This document shows, piece after piece, positions 50,640-59,508 of a DNA stretch of 64,000 bases (positions are counted from its first letter, which is position 1; each line of letters begins with the position of its first letter). The DNA is taken from positions 55,553 to 119,552 of the forward strand of contig CAUJSJ030000035.1 in the NCBI GenBank assembly GCA_963422775.4. Direction: 5' to 3'. The position numbers and the translations under genes are program-made. This DNA comes from Pelomonas sp963422775. GTDB taxonomy: Bacteria; Pseudomonadota; Gammaproteobacteria; Burkholderiales; Burkholderiaceae_C. The notes under the pieces were generated by a model, which made no database searches, was not told where the DNA came from, and saw only the letters and a program-made list of their open reading frames with translations.

Positions 50640-51512
50640 GATCCGCTTCCCTGTCCGGCGCTTTGGCTGTCGTGCTCGCCCAGGCCCGTGATGCAAGGCC
50701 GCTCCGAGGCGCAAAAGCGATGTGCACGATGCCAGTGGTTGCAACGCCAGCATGTGTGCGGACTGCGGCGGCCAAGCTTCCATCCGGCCTGAGGCATCGG
50801 TCTGCTGCCAGCCTACATGCGGATGCGAGACCGCCCTCTGTAGTAGGCGTTAGCCCACACGCAGCACATGCAAAGGGCGCTGACGCTGGTGACCCTCCAA
50901 CGGCAGCATGTGCTCAGCGATATCAGCGGCGTCGCCGTTCTGAGGATCATCCGCGCCGTGGCTGCGGGTGAGCAGGATCCCGACCTACTTGCGGCCATGC
51001 GAGACTTTCGGTGCGGTGTGAGCCTGCAGACCATTCGAGCATCGCTAATGGGGAACTACCAGCCTGAGCATGTGATCGCGCTCCCTCAGACACTTGCCCT
51101 GTTCGACTCGTGCTTGGATCGGATCGCTGACTGCGACCAGCAGATTGAGGGCTCGTTGCGCCAGCTGAGTACGGGTCGGCCCGAGTCTGCGACGGAGCTA
51201 CCGGGACCGCACACTACGACCAAGCAAGCCGATGCGCCGGAGTTCGACGTGCGGGCCATGCTGTACTAGGTGACAGGCACTGACGTGACCGCCATCCACG
51301 GCCTCGGAGCCAGCATCGCGCTGTCATTGGTCGCCGAGTGCGGCACCTACCTCCGCTAGTGGCCCACCGAAAAGCACTTCACGTCGTGGCTCTGCGTGTC
51401 TCCGGGCTGCGAGATCAGCGGAGTCAGGGTGATCCGTAAGCAGCCAGGCAACACATGTTGATCTGAAGACGCCCCGGTAGTGAACATTGGCCGCTTGGAA
51501 GGGGGCGGACAC
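50640..51512 (+). pseudogene. Heavily decayed IS110-family transposase
   Basis: Pieces in several frames follow IS110 order: VVLAQARDARPLRGAK, QWLQRQHVCGLRRPSFHP, AYMRMRDRPL with two TAG codons, then a longer open part (50868-51269: HVLSDISGVAVLRIIRAVAA, RCGVSLQTIRASLMG, EFDVRAMLY). It continues past TAG 51267-51269 to VTAIHGLGASIALSLVAECG and past TAG 51357-51359 to KHFTSWLCVSPG. It stops where the IS407-type element begins. It is a dead element. Confidence 0.8.
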
Positions 51513-51578
51513 TGACCTGCAACCCGCCATCCGTACCACGGCAATAGAGAAGAATCCGCGCAACCGAGAGGAAGCGCG

Positions 51579-51845
51579 ATGCGCAAGAGCAGATTCACAG
51601 ACGAGCAAGTCATCGGGTTCATCAAGCAGGCCGACGCCGGCATGAGCGTGGCGGACCTGTGCCGCCGAGAGGGGTTCAGCTCGGCGACCTTCTACAAGTG
51701 GCGGGCCAAGTTCGGCGGCACGGAGGCCAGCGACGCCAAGCGGCTGCGCGACCTGGAGTCGGAGAACAACCGACTCAAGAAGCTGCTGGCCGAGGCGGTG
51801 CTGGACAACGAGGCGCTGAAGGTGGCCTTCGGCGTAAAGCGCTGA
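51579..51845 (+). CDS. IS3-family OrfA
   Basis: An 88-residue protein with an HTH (FTDEQVIGFIKQADAGMSVA; CRREGFSSATFYKWRAKFGG) and a leucine zipper (LRDLESENNRLKKLLAEAVL). It is complete and typical of the IS407 group, where a frameshift joins it to OrfB. GAGAGGAAGCGCG gives a ribosome site before the ATG. Confidence 0.88.
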   Translation: MRKSRFTDEQVIGFIKQADAGMSVADLCRREGFSSATFYKWRAKFGGTEASDAKRLRDLESENNRLKKLLAEAVLDNEALKVAFGVKR

Positions 51846-52767
51846 GCCCACCGGCGAAGCAACGCGCGGTGGGCAAGATGTTGGAAGCGACCTCAATCAG
51901 TGAACGGCGCGCCTGTGCCTTGGTGGGCCTGTCCCGAGACAGCTGGCGCAACCCGCCCCAGCGGGCGCAGCACGACCAGGCCACGAGCCCGCGTATCGTC
52001 GAGTTGGCGCACGAGCGGCGGCGCTTTGGCTACCGACGCGTTGACGACCTGCTGCGTGCCGCAGGCACCAGGATCAACGACAAGCGCGTGTACCGGCTCT
52101 ACAAGCTGGCCGACCTGTCGGTTGCGCAAGCGCCGCGGCAAGCAGCGCCTGAAGCTCGAACGCGTGCCGTTGCACGAATGCCAGACCGTCAACGAAGTCT
52201 GGAGAATGGACTTCGTTAGTGACAGCTTGGCCAGCGGGCGGCGCATCAAGTGTCTGACCGTCACCGACGACTTCAGCCACGAGTGCGTGGACATCGCTGT
52301 GGACCACCGCATCGGCGGCGGGTACGTCGTGCAAGTGCTGGACCAGGTGGCTCGCTTTAGGGGCTACCCGCAAGCGGTGAGAACTGACCAGGGGCCGGAG
52401 TTCACGAGCAGAGCCTTCATGGCCTGGGCCCAGGCCAAGGGCGTGCGCCACATCCTCAACCAGCCGGGCAAGCGCACGCAGAATGCCTACATCGAGAGTT
52501 TCAGCGGCAAGTTCCGCGACGAGTGACTGAATGAGCACTGGTTCCAGAGCCTGAAGCAGGCTCGCGTTGAGATCGCGCGCTGGCGGACCGACTACAACGA
52601 GGTGCGGCCGCGCAGCAGTTGCGGGCGTATGCCGCCAGCCAAGTTCGCTGCGCAACACCGTCAAACTACCAGCGGCGCCGTCCCGGCGCCGCAGCAAACC
52701 CAGGAGTAATCTCCTTCAACCCAGCGGATTCCTCAAATCGACTGGCACGGGTTCTGGGGGCAGGTCA
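51846..52767 (+). pseudogene. IS3-family OrfB integrase, broken
   Basis: The first frame encodes the HTH_21 part (RRACALVGLSRDSWR; ERRRFGYRRVDDLLRAAG). An extra T near 52,123 shifts the frame to KRRGKQRLKLERVPLHECQ, followed by the rve core (WRMDFVSDSLASGRRIKCLT; RTDQGPEFTSRAFMAW; QNAYIESFSGKFRDE). A TGA at 52524-52526 then interrupts RDE-LNEHWF, where a Cys codon is usual. The DDE residues are all present, but the protein is broken twice. Confidence 0.82.
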
Positions 52768-53575
52768 CATGGCCTGACGCACGTCGGCGTACTTGTCGGC
52801 AACCTCGGGCTGGGCCCGATGGTAGCAGTAGGAACTGCGCGGCAGGTCCAATTCGTACAGCAGTTCCGTCACCGTGTAGGTCGACTTCAGGGCATCAACC
52901 ATCAGCGTCTTCTCCCCGTTCGTCAGGCGCTGCTGATCGATGCCCAGCTCTTTTTTTAAGAGTTCATTCGCCTTCTTCAGCAGATCCTTCTCGAGCTGCA
53001 GTCTCCTGATGTCCTGGCGCAGCGTCTCGAGTTGCTGTTCCAGGTCCGCTCGGTCAGAACTTGCAGGGGCGTCTTGCTTGCGGTTCCTGGATGCGGGCGC
53101 GTCGTGTCCGAGCAATTGATTCTTCCACTTGTACAGCGAGCCCCGCGACACGCCAACCTCGTCTGCCACGACCTGCGCGCTGGCTGGGCGCGTGCAGAAT
53201 GCAATCACAGCAGACTGCTTGGCCTCGGGCGGCCAGTTCCTGCGATCGAGCGACGACGCGCGTGACCTGCGGATGCTGCTCTTGAAGGCAGGCCGACAGC
53301 AACGACCTGCAGGGATAGCCCAGCGACTTGATCGTCGCCGCGATGCACTTGCCGTGCTCGAGGTAGTGCTCGACAGCCCGTTCCTTCTGGGCCTGGGAAA
53401 ACTTCGCCGGCCGCGTGTAGCCTGAGCGCAGCTCGTGACGCTGCTCAAACTCGAGGTACCAGGTCTTGAGCGCGTTCTTCGTCGGATATCCAAGCTGCCG
53501 GATGGTCAAGCCGATGCCCTTGCCCAGCTTGATGTAAAGCTGCACGGCTCGAAGCCGGTCCTCGTATGAGTACAT
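52768..53575 (-). pseudogene. IS3-family element: OrfA frameshifted, OrfB truncated
   Basis: A minus-strand OrfA with two HTH units starts at 53575 (YEDRLRAVQLYIKLGKGIGL; GYPTKNALKTWYLEFEQRH). A frameshift near 53,255 continues it as RNWPPEAKQSAVIAFCTRPA and VADEVGVSRGSLYKWKNQLL, then a coiled coil (EKDLLKKANELLKKELGI). OrfB begins (VDALKSTYTVTELLYELDLP) and is cut off at the right end of the IS407-type element. The arrangement resembles IS150-type elements. Confidence 0.78.
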
Positions 53576-53734
53576 GAACTACCTCCAGGTAGTCCAAGAA
53601 ATCGTCCGCATCCCGTAGATACTTTATGAGCACTGGATCGGTCGTTTCAATTGGTGATGGAGCGAGTAGGGTCGTCTGAAAACAACACTAGTCGCGTGAC
53701 GCGGCCTGCGAATTACGTACAGCTAACCTTGCCC

Positions 53735-54853
53735 TTAGTGCTTAGGCGGTCCCGCTTGCTCCAAACAACGACCATTCAAATAGACACTCTGCAGTTGTAG
53801 GTCTTGGTTGAAAACCACGATGTCTGCGCGACATCCAGGCTCGACTCGTCCTTGGTCAGTGAGGCGGAGATAGTCCGCTGGAAAGCGCGATAGGCGATCC
53901 GATGCGTCCGCCACATCCAGACCCAATGCCACCCAATTGCGGAAAGCCTGATCCATCGTCAGCGCGCTGCCCGCCAACGAAGAGCCGTCAACCAGCCGCA
54001 CACAGCCAAAGCACTTCATCACGCGCTGCGAACCTAGATCATACTCGCCGTCTGGCATGCCTGCAGCCGCCGTGGCGTCGGTAACGCCGTAGAGCTTTGG
54101 AATAGCCCTTAGCGCGGCACGGATGGCCCCTGTATGCACATGTTGAAAATCGGGAATCAACTCAGCGTAGGTCGCATGTGCCAACGCAGCTCCCGCAATG
54201 CCTGGCTCCCGATGTTGGAAGCCAGTCATGCCGTTAAACAAGTGCGTGAATCCGCTTGCCCCGGCTTCAATCGCTGCCGCCGCGTCTTCGTACGTTCCTG
54301 CACTGTGCCCCAATTGAACACGTATCCCGAGTGCAGACAGTTGAGGGATCAAGCTGAGATGGGCGCCGAGTTCCGAGGCCAAGGTGAGGATTCGAATCGG
54401 CGCGATCTGGTGCCATCTCTGCACCAAAGCAATACTTGCCTCTTGAACTAGGGCGGGCTGTGCGCCCAAGCGTAGATGACTGATAAAGGGCCCTTCCAGG
54501 TGCACGCCCAAGATCCTTGCTGCACTGGCGTCAGGGGTCTCGATGGTCCGAGCAATACCGTGCAATGCTTTCTCAATATCGGCCGTGTGCGCTGTCATGG
54601 TCGTCGCGAGCATCGCTGTCGTCCCATGGCGGGCGTGCATGCGCGCCATTGTCGCGACGGCCTGCGCACCTTGCATCACATCACTGCCCGCGCCGCCGTG
54701 CACATGCAGATCTACAAAGCCCGGCAGGATATAGCACCCAGGGGCAGGGCGCTGTTCTTCGGAGATGCAGATCACCTGCTCCCCAAACTCAACTGAACCT
54801 GAGATCCATCCTTGAGGGGTCAGGATTCGACCTGCGAGCTTCTGTCTTGTCAT
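53735..54853 (-). CDS. agaA: N-acetylgalactosamine/glucosamine-6-phosphate deacetylase
   Basis: A 372-residue amidohydrolase of the NagA/AgaA family. Metal and catalytic residues occur in PGFVDLHVHGGAGSDVM (HxH), GVHLEGPFI (Glu), VQLGHSAGTYEDA (His), THLFNGMTGFQHREPG (His) and YGVTDATAAAGMPDG (catalytic Asp). It removes acetate from the 6-phospho amino sugar made by the kinase encoded nearby. It is last in the minus-strand operon, 12 nt after agaR. The GalNAc form is preferred because of AgaS and AgaZ; GlcNAc cannot be excluded. Confidence 0.92.
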   Translation of the reverse strand: MTRQKLAGRILTPQGWISGSVEFGEQVICISEEQRPAPGCYILPGFVDLHVHGGAGSDVMQGAQAVATMARMHARHGTTAMLATTMTAHTADIEKALHGIARTIETPDASAARILGVHLEGPFISHLRLGAQPALVQEASIALVQRWHQIAPIRILTLASELGAHLSLIPQLSALGIRVQLGHSAGTYEDAAAAIEAGASGFTHLFNGMTGFQHREPGIAGAALAHATYAELIPDFQHVHTGAIRAALRAIPKLYGVTDATAAAGMPDGEYDLGSQRVMKCFGCVRLVDGSSLAGSALTMDQAFRNWVALGLDVADASDRLSRFPADYLRLTDQGRVEPGCRADIVVFNQDLQLQSVYLNGRCLEQAGPPKH

Positions 54854-54865
54854 TTCCGCGCAGGC

Positions 54866-55675
54866 CTACCTGGATGTGCTGGTATTCGTAGTTTCGCATC
54901 GCCCGGCGAGGTCCGCCAGGATAAGTTCAATCCCGAGGCTTTGAATGCCCTCACGATACTCATCGCTGATGCCGTCGTCGGTGACGATACAATGTACCCT
55001 ATCCAAATTGGCAATGCGATGCAGGCTGACACGACCAAATTTCGAAGAATCGGACAAGACGATTACCTTTTTTGCCCGATCAACCATGCGAGCATTGAGG
55101 CTGGCTTCTGCTTCGTCGTAGGTCGTGAGTCCGAATTTCAGGTCCAAGCCATCGACTGCCAAGAATAGTTTGTCAAAACTGTATGCTGATAGGCATGCTT
55201 CCGCCTGAGCTCCTTGCAAAGAAAGAGAGGTTTTGCGCAAAAGACCGCCTGCTAGCATCAGTTGCACACCTTCCGCGCTCGCGAGTTCCCAGGCTACGTT
55301 CAAGCCATTGGTCATTACCGTTACTTGGGATAAATCTCGGATATTGCGCGCCAGGGGCATTGTTGTCGTGCCCGAGTCTATAATGATGTTGTCACCGGGC
55401 TGAACTAGATGCGCTGCACGAGCGCCAATGCATTCTTTCAGCGCCACATTGAGAGCGTCCTTTTGATGTATGTCTTGCTCAGGTGGCGGCTTGCGCAACA
55501 GTTTGGCGCCGCCGTGATTGCGGCTTAGGAGGCCTCGCTGTTCTAGTGCTGCTAGATCGGTCCGGATGGTGACGGCCGATACGCCAAGCAAAGGCACAAG
55601 GTCCGCTACTTGCACGTTGGATTGCGCAACCAGCATTTGCAGGATACGTTCGCGTCTTTCGCGCGTATTTCTCAT
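54866..55675 (-). CDS. agaR: DeoR-family repressor (AgaR-like)
   Basis: A 269-residue regulator. The N-terminal HTH (RRERILQMLVAQSNVQVADL; LLGVSAVTIRTDLAALEQRG) is followed by a DeoR sugar-phosphate-binding domain with IIDSGTTTMPLARNI, VMTNGLNVAWEL and DRAKKVIVLSDSSKFG. It probably represses both the aga operon and the divergent receptor until an amino-sugar phosphate binds. Candidate TTTCGTTT-type sites lie at 59,206-59,341. Confidence 0.9.
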   Translation of the reverse strand: MRNTRERRERILQMLVAQSNVQVADLVPLLGVSAVTIRTDLAALEQRGLLSRNHGGAKLLRKPPPEQDIHQKDALNVALKECIGARAAHLVQPGDNIIIDSGTTTMPLARNIRDLSQVTVMTNGLNVAWELASAEGVQLMLAGGLLRKTSLSLQGAQAEACLSAYSFDKLFLAVDGLDLKFGLTTYDEAEASLNARMVDRAKKVIVLSDSSKFGRVSLHRIANLDRVHCIVTDDGISDEYREGIQSLGIELILADLAGRCETTNTSTSR

Positions 55676-55766
55676 GCAGTCCCCCAGTTTATTAATTCAA
55701 AAGCCCGCCAGTCCAGCGGGTTGAGCGATTGAGGCGCCTGCCGGTGCCAGCACCAGGCGCCCGCGG

Positions 55767-57050
55767 TTATGTGCCTGCGCAAGCACGCGCGTAAACTGCC
55801 AAGACGTCAGCAATGCGGCTCTCGACCAGCGCTTGCGCACGGGCTGGCAATCGACCCGCCAATACCAATTCGGCCTGGTTAGGTAGGTATTGTTTGATGA
55901 GCGGCAACGGCAACGTCAAGGCGTCCAGATTGGCTTTCAAACGCAGTGTCGCCGCTTTTACTGTGGGCTCCAACCAGTAATAGCGGCATCGGTCACTGAA
56001 TGCGAATCGGCGCAGGAGCCTTTGCTGGCCAGGCGTGCCCACGTAATGCTTGTTCCACTGCCCGGGGGCAACCTGCATTGCCTCATCTAGAGTGGCCATC
56101 AGGTGTGAGCGCTGTGAAGTCGGTACCAGCTCTTGCTCCAGGTGCTCCAGCGCCATGAGCCCTTCGCGCAGAGCAAAAGTGAGGGCGGGGCCAACTTTGA
56201 GCAGGCGAAAGCCGTCGCGCACCAGCGCTCGCAAAGCGCTTTCGGTCTGGTAGTCGGTCGAGTGGGCTTCGTACACAAGGCCAGGTGCTAGCGTTTGTGT
56301 CTTGATATACGCGGTGAGTTCCAGCGCTGCTTCCGACGCGTAGTGCTGTACGTGGCTATGGTCAAAATCGACACCAGGCTGCACCACGAGTGCCACCACT
56401 CGACACCAGGCTTCGTTCAGCCCGTAGCGCAAGAATGCATCCTTATGTACAAGCAAAGTCTGGTGAGCGTCGACGGCCCGCGTGACGTGTACCGCTGCAC
56501 TGGCAAGAGACGTTTCGCCGCCCGGGATTGGAACTTCCGTACCGATCACATAAACAGGCGGCTCAACGCCCGCCGCGGCGGCGGCGGCTTCGGCTACTTG
56601 TGCCAATCGTGCGGAGCGCTGCGCGATCACCGCATCGGGCAAGCGCGCCGGATCGTCGACGCAGCTCATGCTGCAGTCAAGATGAATCTTTTGGAATCCG
56701 GCAGCGACATAGTCGTGAATAAGCTGTTCCGAACGCTCAAGTGCCTGCGCGCTGGGTAGATTCTGCCAAGCGTTGGGGCCCAGGTGATCACCGCCTAGGA
56801 AGAGGGCCTGCGTCGGGAAGCCCATTCCTTCGGCCAAGGCGTGGACGCTGGCATGAAACTGCCGCGGCGTCATGCCTGAATAACCGCCGAACTGGTTGAC
56901 TTGGTTCGATGTCGACTCAACCAGGAGCGCCGTGCCGTACTCCATGCAGGATGCCATCGCCGCGCGCAGAACCCATTCGTGGCTGCTGCAGACGCTGGTC
57001 AATCCCAAGTGGTGCTGTGGGTTGCGCAAGTGGTCTAGTAGGTGGGGCAT
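55767..57050 (-). CDS. agaZ: Tagatose-bisphosphate aldolase accessory subunit (AgaZ/KbaZ/GatZ)
   Basis: A 427-residue protein of the GatZ/KbaZ family. Diagnostic stretches are GLTSVCSSHEWVLRAAM, LVESTSNQVNQFGGYSGMTP, FLGGDHLGPNAWQ and LLKVGPALTFALREGL. In enteric bacteria this is the non-catalytic subunit of tagatose-1,6-bisphosphate aldolase. No GatY/KbaY catalytic subunit is visible in this window, so the partner is elsewhere or the protein has another role, such as tagatose-6-phosphate phosphorylation as some genome studies propose. ATG 57050 is chosen; upstream residues of the longer frame overlap the kinase gene. Confidence 0.92.
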   Translation of the reverse strand: MPHLLDHLRNPQHHLGLTSVCSSHEWVLRAAMASCMEYGTALLVESTSNQVNQFGGYSGMTPRQFHASVHALAEGMGFPTQALFLGGDHLGPNAWQNLPSAQALERSEQLIHDYVAAGFQKIHLDCSMSCVDDPARLPDAVIAQRSARLAQVAEAAAAAAGVEPPVYVIGTEVPIPGGETSLASAAVHVTRAVDAHQTLLVHKDAFLRYGLNEAWCRVVALVVQPGVDFDHSHVQHYASEAALELTAYIKTQTLAPGLVYEAHSTDYQTESALRALVRDGFRLLKVGPALTFALREGLMALEHLEQELVPTSQRSHLMATLDEAMQVAPGQWNKHYVGTPGQQRLLRRFAFSDRCRYYWLEPTVKAATLRLKANLDALTLPLPLIKQYLPNQAELVLAGRLPARAQALVESRIADVLAVYARACAGT

Positions 57051-57055
57051 GGTTT

Positions 57056-58009
57056 TTAGCAGGGCTGACGGTGCAGGGCGAGAAGCGCTGCACCACGGGT
57101 TCCGCCGGCATCGCCGAATCGGGGTTGCAAGATCGGCGGCGCCTTCAAGCCGGCCAGCATCCAAGTCCGCATGGCGAGCGGTAGGTGGGTGTACAGATGT
57201 GGCATCTTGGACAAACCACCGCCGAGCACCAGCACATCAGGGTCTAGCAAGAGCACCAACTGAGCCAGTCCCTGGGCCAACAAATCCACGTGCATGCGCA
57301 GGCTGTCCTTGGCCTGAAGCGCATGGGCCCCCGCGCCAGCAGCCATATCGACAATGTCTTTAGCGCTGGTATGCTGGCCGCTCAAGTGGTGGAAGATGCT
57401 TTGTAGTCCCGTTCCAGAGACGTAGCGTTCCAGGCAGCCGACTGAGCCGCAACCGCAGGGGAGCACCGGCAGGCCGTATCGCGTCAGAAGTTGAGTGCTG
57501 GCCTGGAGGTGACCCCACTCACCGGCCATGCCCGTGCGTCCCCGAACGAGCCTGCCGCCGATGCAAAAACCAACGCCGGCTCCCGTGCCTAAGATCACAC
57601 CCGCCATGCTGGGCTGTCCATCAGCGGCGCCACCATGCGCTTCGGACATGGCAAAGCAATGCAGGTCGTTGCCGGTGACAACGGGCCGATCTAAAGCCTG
57701 TTGCAAGATCAGCTTGACTTGGTGGCCACTCAAGGCAGGCACATTGGACGTCCGCTGGTGCCCCGTCACGGGATCGACCACGCCGGGTACGCCTACTCCC
57801 ACGGCGCAGGTCGCGCCCATCTCCGAATCTGCTTCGTTCACCAATGAGGTGCAGGCCCGAATCAGCTCAACGAAGTCAGCGCCCGGCGTCGCTATTCGTC
57901 GGCGATGGCACTCCTCGAGCTGGCCGTTGACATGTTCATAAGCGACCAATTCCAGCTTGCTGCCTCCGATGTCGAGGCCGACAATCGCAGAAGGCTTTAG
58001 TTCAGTCAT
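57056..58009 (-). CDS. agaK: ROK-family amino-sugar kinase
   Basis: A 317-residue ROK kinase. ATP site GLDIGGSKLELVAYE near the N-terminus, catalytic Asp in VTGNDLHCFAMSE, GTGAGVGFCIGGRLV, and the ROK zinc motif CGCGSVGCLERYVSG. It would phosphorylate N-acetylgalactosamine (or N-acetylglucosamine) imported without phosphorylation, in keeping with a symporter rather than a PTS in this locus. The start overlaps the agaS stop by 8 nt. Confidence 0.88.
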   Translation of the reverse strand: MTELKPSAIVGLDIGGSKLELVAYEHVNGQLEECHRRRIATPGADFVELIRACTSLVNEADSEMGATCAVGVGVPGVVDPVTGHQRTSNVPALSGHQVKLILQQALDRPVVTGNDLHCFAMSEAHGGAADGQPSMAGVILGTGAGVGFCIGGRLVRGRTGMAGEWGHLQASTQLLTRYGLPVLPCGCGSVGCLERYVSGTGLQSIFHHLSGQHTSAKDIVDMAAGAGAHALQAKDSLRMHVDLLAQGLAQLVLLLDPDVLVLGGGLSKMPHLYTHLPLAMRTWMLAGLKAPPILQPRFGDAGGTRGAALLALHRQPC

Positions 58010-59171
58010 GCGTATAGACGGTCACGCCCTGCACGACGCGATTGACGGTGCCATCCGGGAACGGATTGTCAGGCGTCAGACCCAGTGCGACCGATTTGTG
58101 CAGCGCATATTGCTGAGCCATTAGTAACCACAGCGGGGCGAGCCAAGCCTCAGGCAAGTTGGGGACGGCGACGGTCCAGCAGCGGTCATCCTCATCGAAG
58201 GTTTTGCCTGGGTAGTCCGGTCCCACGCTGAGCACATGACCAGCGACGCCATCGCCACGGAGTTCATCCAGCAAGTCTTGCTCGTAGCGCCACGCCACAT
58301 CGCCCCGGCTGCGAAACATCACAACCATCGTCTTCGCATTGAGCATGGATTTGGGCCCATGCCGAAAACCTAAGCTCGTGTTGGCCAAAGCCACGATCTG
58401 ACCTTTGGTGAGTTCTAGTACCTTCAGTGCAGCTTCTTTGGCCAATGACTCCAAAGGACCACTACCCAGATAGACCACGCGATCGACCGGCTCAAGCGCC
58501 AGAGCTGCCGCCGGCGCTGACCAAAGCGTCAAAACGCGATCTGCGCTGTAGCTGAGCTCTTCCAACTGGATAAGGCACTGCGGCCAAGGGCGCGGATCGA
58601 GCACACACGCCGCGGCCAGCAGCATGGTGCTGAAGCTGCTGGTCATGGCGAAACCGCGGTCGCAGCTGTCCGGTGGCATGAGTAGGTTCATGAAGCTATC
58701 GCTCTGCGGACGCTGGCGAGCAAGCATGCCACCTTCATTGCACGTGATGTTTAGAAACCGCGCGCGCTCGACTCGGGCGGCTACCAACTCCACAGCAGCC
58801 AGACTCTCCGGGGAGTTGCCGCTACGGGCAAACGACACCAACAGCGTGGGGCGACGTGGATCCAGGTAGAGATCGGGGTGTGTCAATAGACTGGTGCTGG
58901 ACACCGCTCGCACCTGCGCGCGCCGCTCTGCGTTCGCAGCATCAGCCACTACTTCGCCAATGAACGACGAACTGCCCGCGCCAACCAACAGGACGCTGTG
59001 TTCTGGCTTGTCCAGCCAATCCCCAAGGAAGACGTCCAGGGCTGCCGATTGGCGCTCCAGCATGCCGCGCAACTCTCGCCAGACGCGAGCCTGCTGTGCG
59101 ATCTCCATTGCTGTGCTATGTCCGCCGAGATCTTTCCAAACCTCCGGTTCGCGTTCAAGAAGTGTCGTCAT
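58002..59171 (-). CDS. agaS: Galactosamine-6-phosphate deaminase/isomerase (AgaS)
   Basis: A 389-residue protein with two SIS domains: SVLLVGAGSSSFIGEVVAD and LLVSFARSGNSPESLAAVEL in the first, VVYLGSGPLESLAKEAALKV and SLGFRHGPKSMLNAKTMVVM in the second. The length and SARSGNSPES-like phosphate loop match AgaS, which converts galactosamine-6-phosphate to tagatose-6-phosphate and ammonia. It is the first gene of the minus-strand operon, divergent from the TonB receptor. Confidence 0.9.
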   Translation of the reverse strand: MTTLLEREPEVWKDLGGHSTAMEIAQQARVWRELRGMLERQSAALDVFLGDWLDKPEHSVLLVGAGSSSFIGEVVADAANAERRAQVRAVSSTSLLTHPDLYLDPRRPTLLVSFARSGNSPESLAAVELVAARVERARFLNITCNEGGMLARQRPQSDSFMNLLMPPDSCDRGFAMTSSFSTMLLAAACVLDPRPWPQCLIQLEELSYSADRVLTLWSAPAAALALEPVDRVVYLGSGPLESLAKEAALKVLELTKGQIVALANTSLGFRHGPKSMLNAKTMVVMFRSRGDVAWRYEQDLLDELRGDGVAGHVLSVGPDYPGKTFDEDDRCWTVAVPNLPEAWLAPLWLLMAQQYALHKSVALGLTPDNPFPDGTVNRVVQGVTVYTHD

Positions 59172-59508
59172 TGCTTACGAGTGTCTGTTTGCGATCATTC
59201 TAAGTGAAACAAAAGCAATGTCAACCACTTGCGATCTGCTCACCTTGCTTGTGAATTCGCGCATTGCCGATGAAAAACGATAGATATCAATCGGCAAACT
59301 TTCGTTTAAGCTGCGCGTTTACCCGAATATGCTTTCGTCTCGTCGATTCTGTGTCCGAAAATTGTTGACTTAGCTCGTCCGCTTCCGTAAAGTAAGACTT
59401 GCTTCTACGGGTGGCTTCGCTTCGAAGGCTCGCTCGCAGCAACGTGGTCACCCAGGCTTTGACGGGTCAATCGTGACTTCCTCTTGGATGAATCAATTGG
59501 AGACTTGA
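59172..59508. promoter_or_regulatory. Divergent aga control region with AgaR-like boxes
   Basis: This 337-bp AT-richer gap contains a good plus-strand promoter, TTGACT (59365-59370) and TAAAGT (59388-59393) with 17-bp spacing, for the receptor gene. Three copies of a CTTTYGTYTN element occur: GAAACAAAAG (59206-59215, reverse), CTTTCGTTTA (59299-59308) and CTTTCGTCTC (59332-59341). They resemble the TTTCRTTT core of E. coli AgaR sites and are suitably placed to block both promoters. Confidence 0.6.

Larger units (their letters stand above)
51513..52767 (+). mobile_element. IS3-family (IS407-group-like) insertion sequence, degenerate
   Basis: The ends are imperfect inverted repeats: TGACCTGC at 51513-51520 matches GCAGGTCA at 52760-52767. 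Inside, CCGTACCA and GAATCCGC on the left answer TGGCACGG and GCGGATTC on the right. Length is 1,255 bp, right for the group. Flanking bases show no target duplication, so neighbouring DNA has rearranged. The left end abuts the IS110 relic; the right end cuts another IS3 element. Confidence 0.8.

Noticed and set aside
50663..50971. A 102-residue plus-strand protein and an overlapping minus-strand 85-residue protein
   Set aside because: Both are explained by out-of-frame reading of the decayed IS110 transposase.
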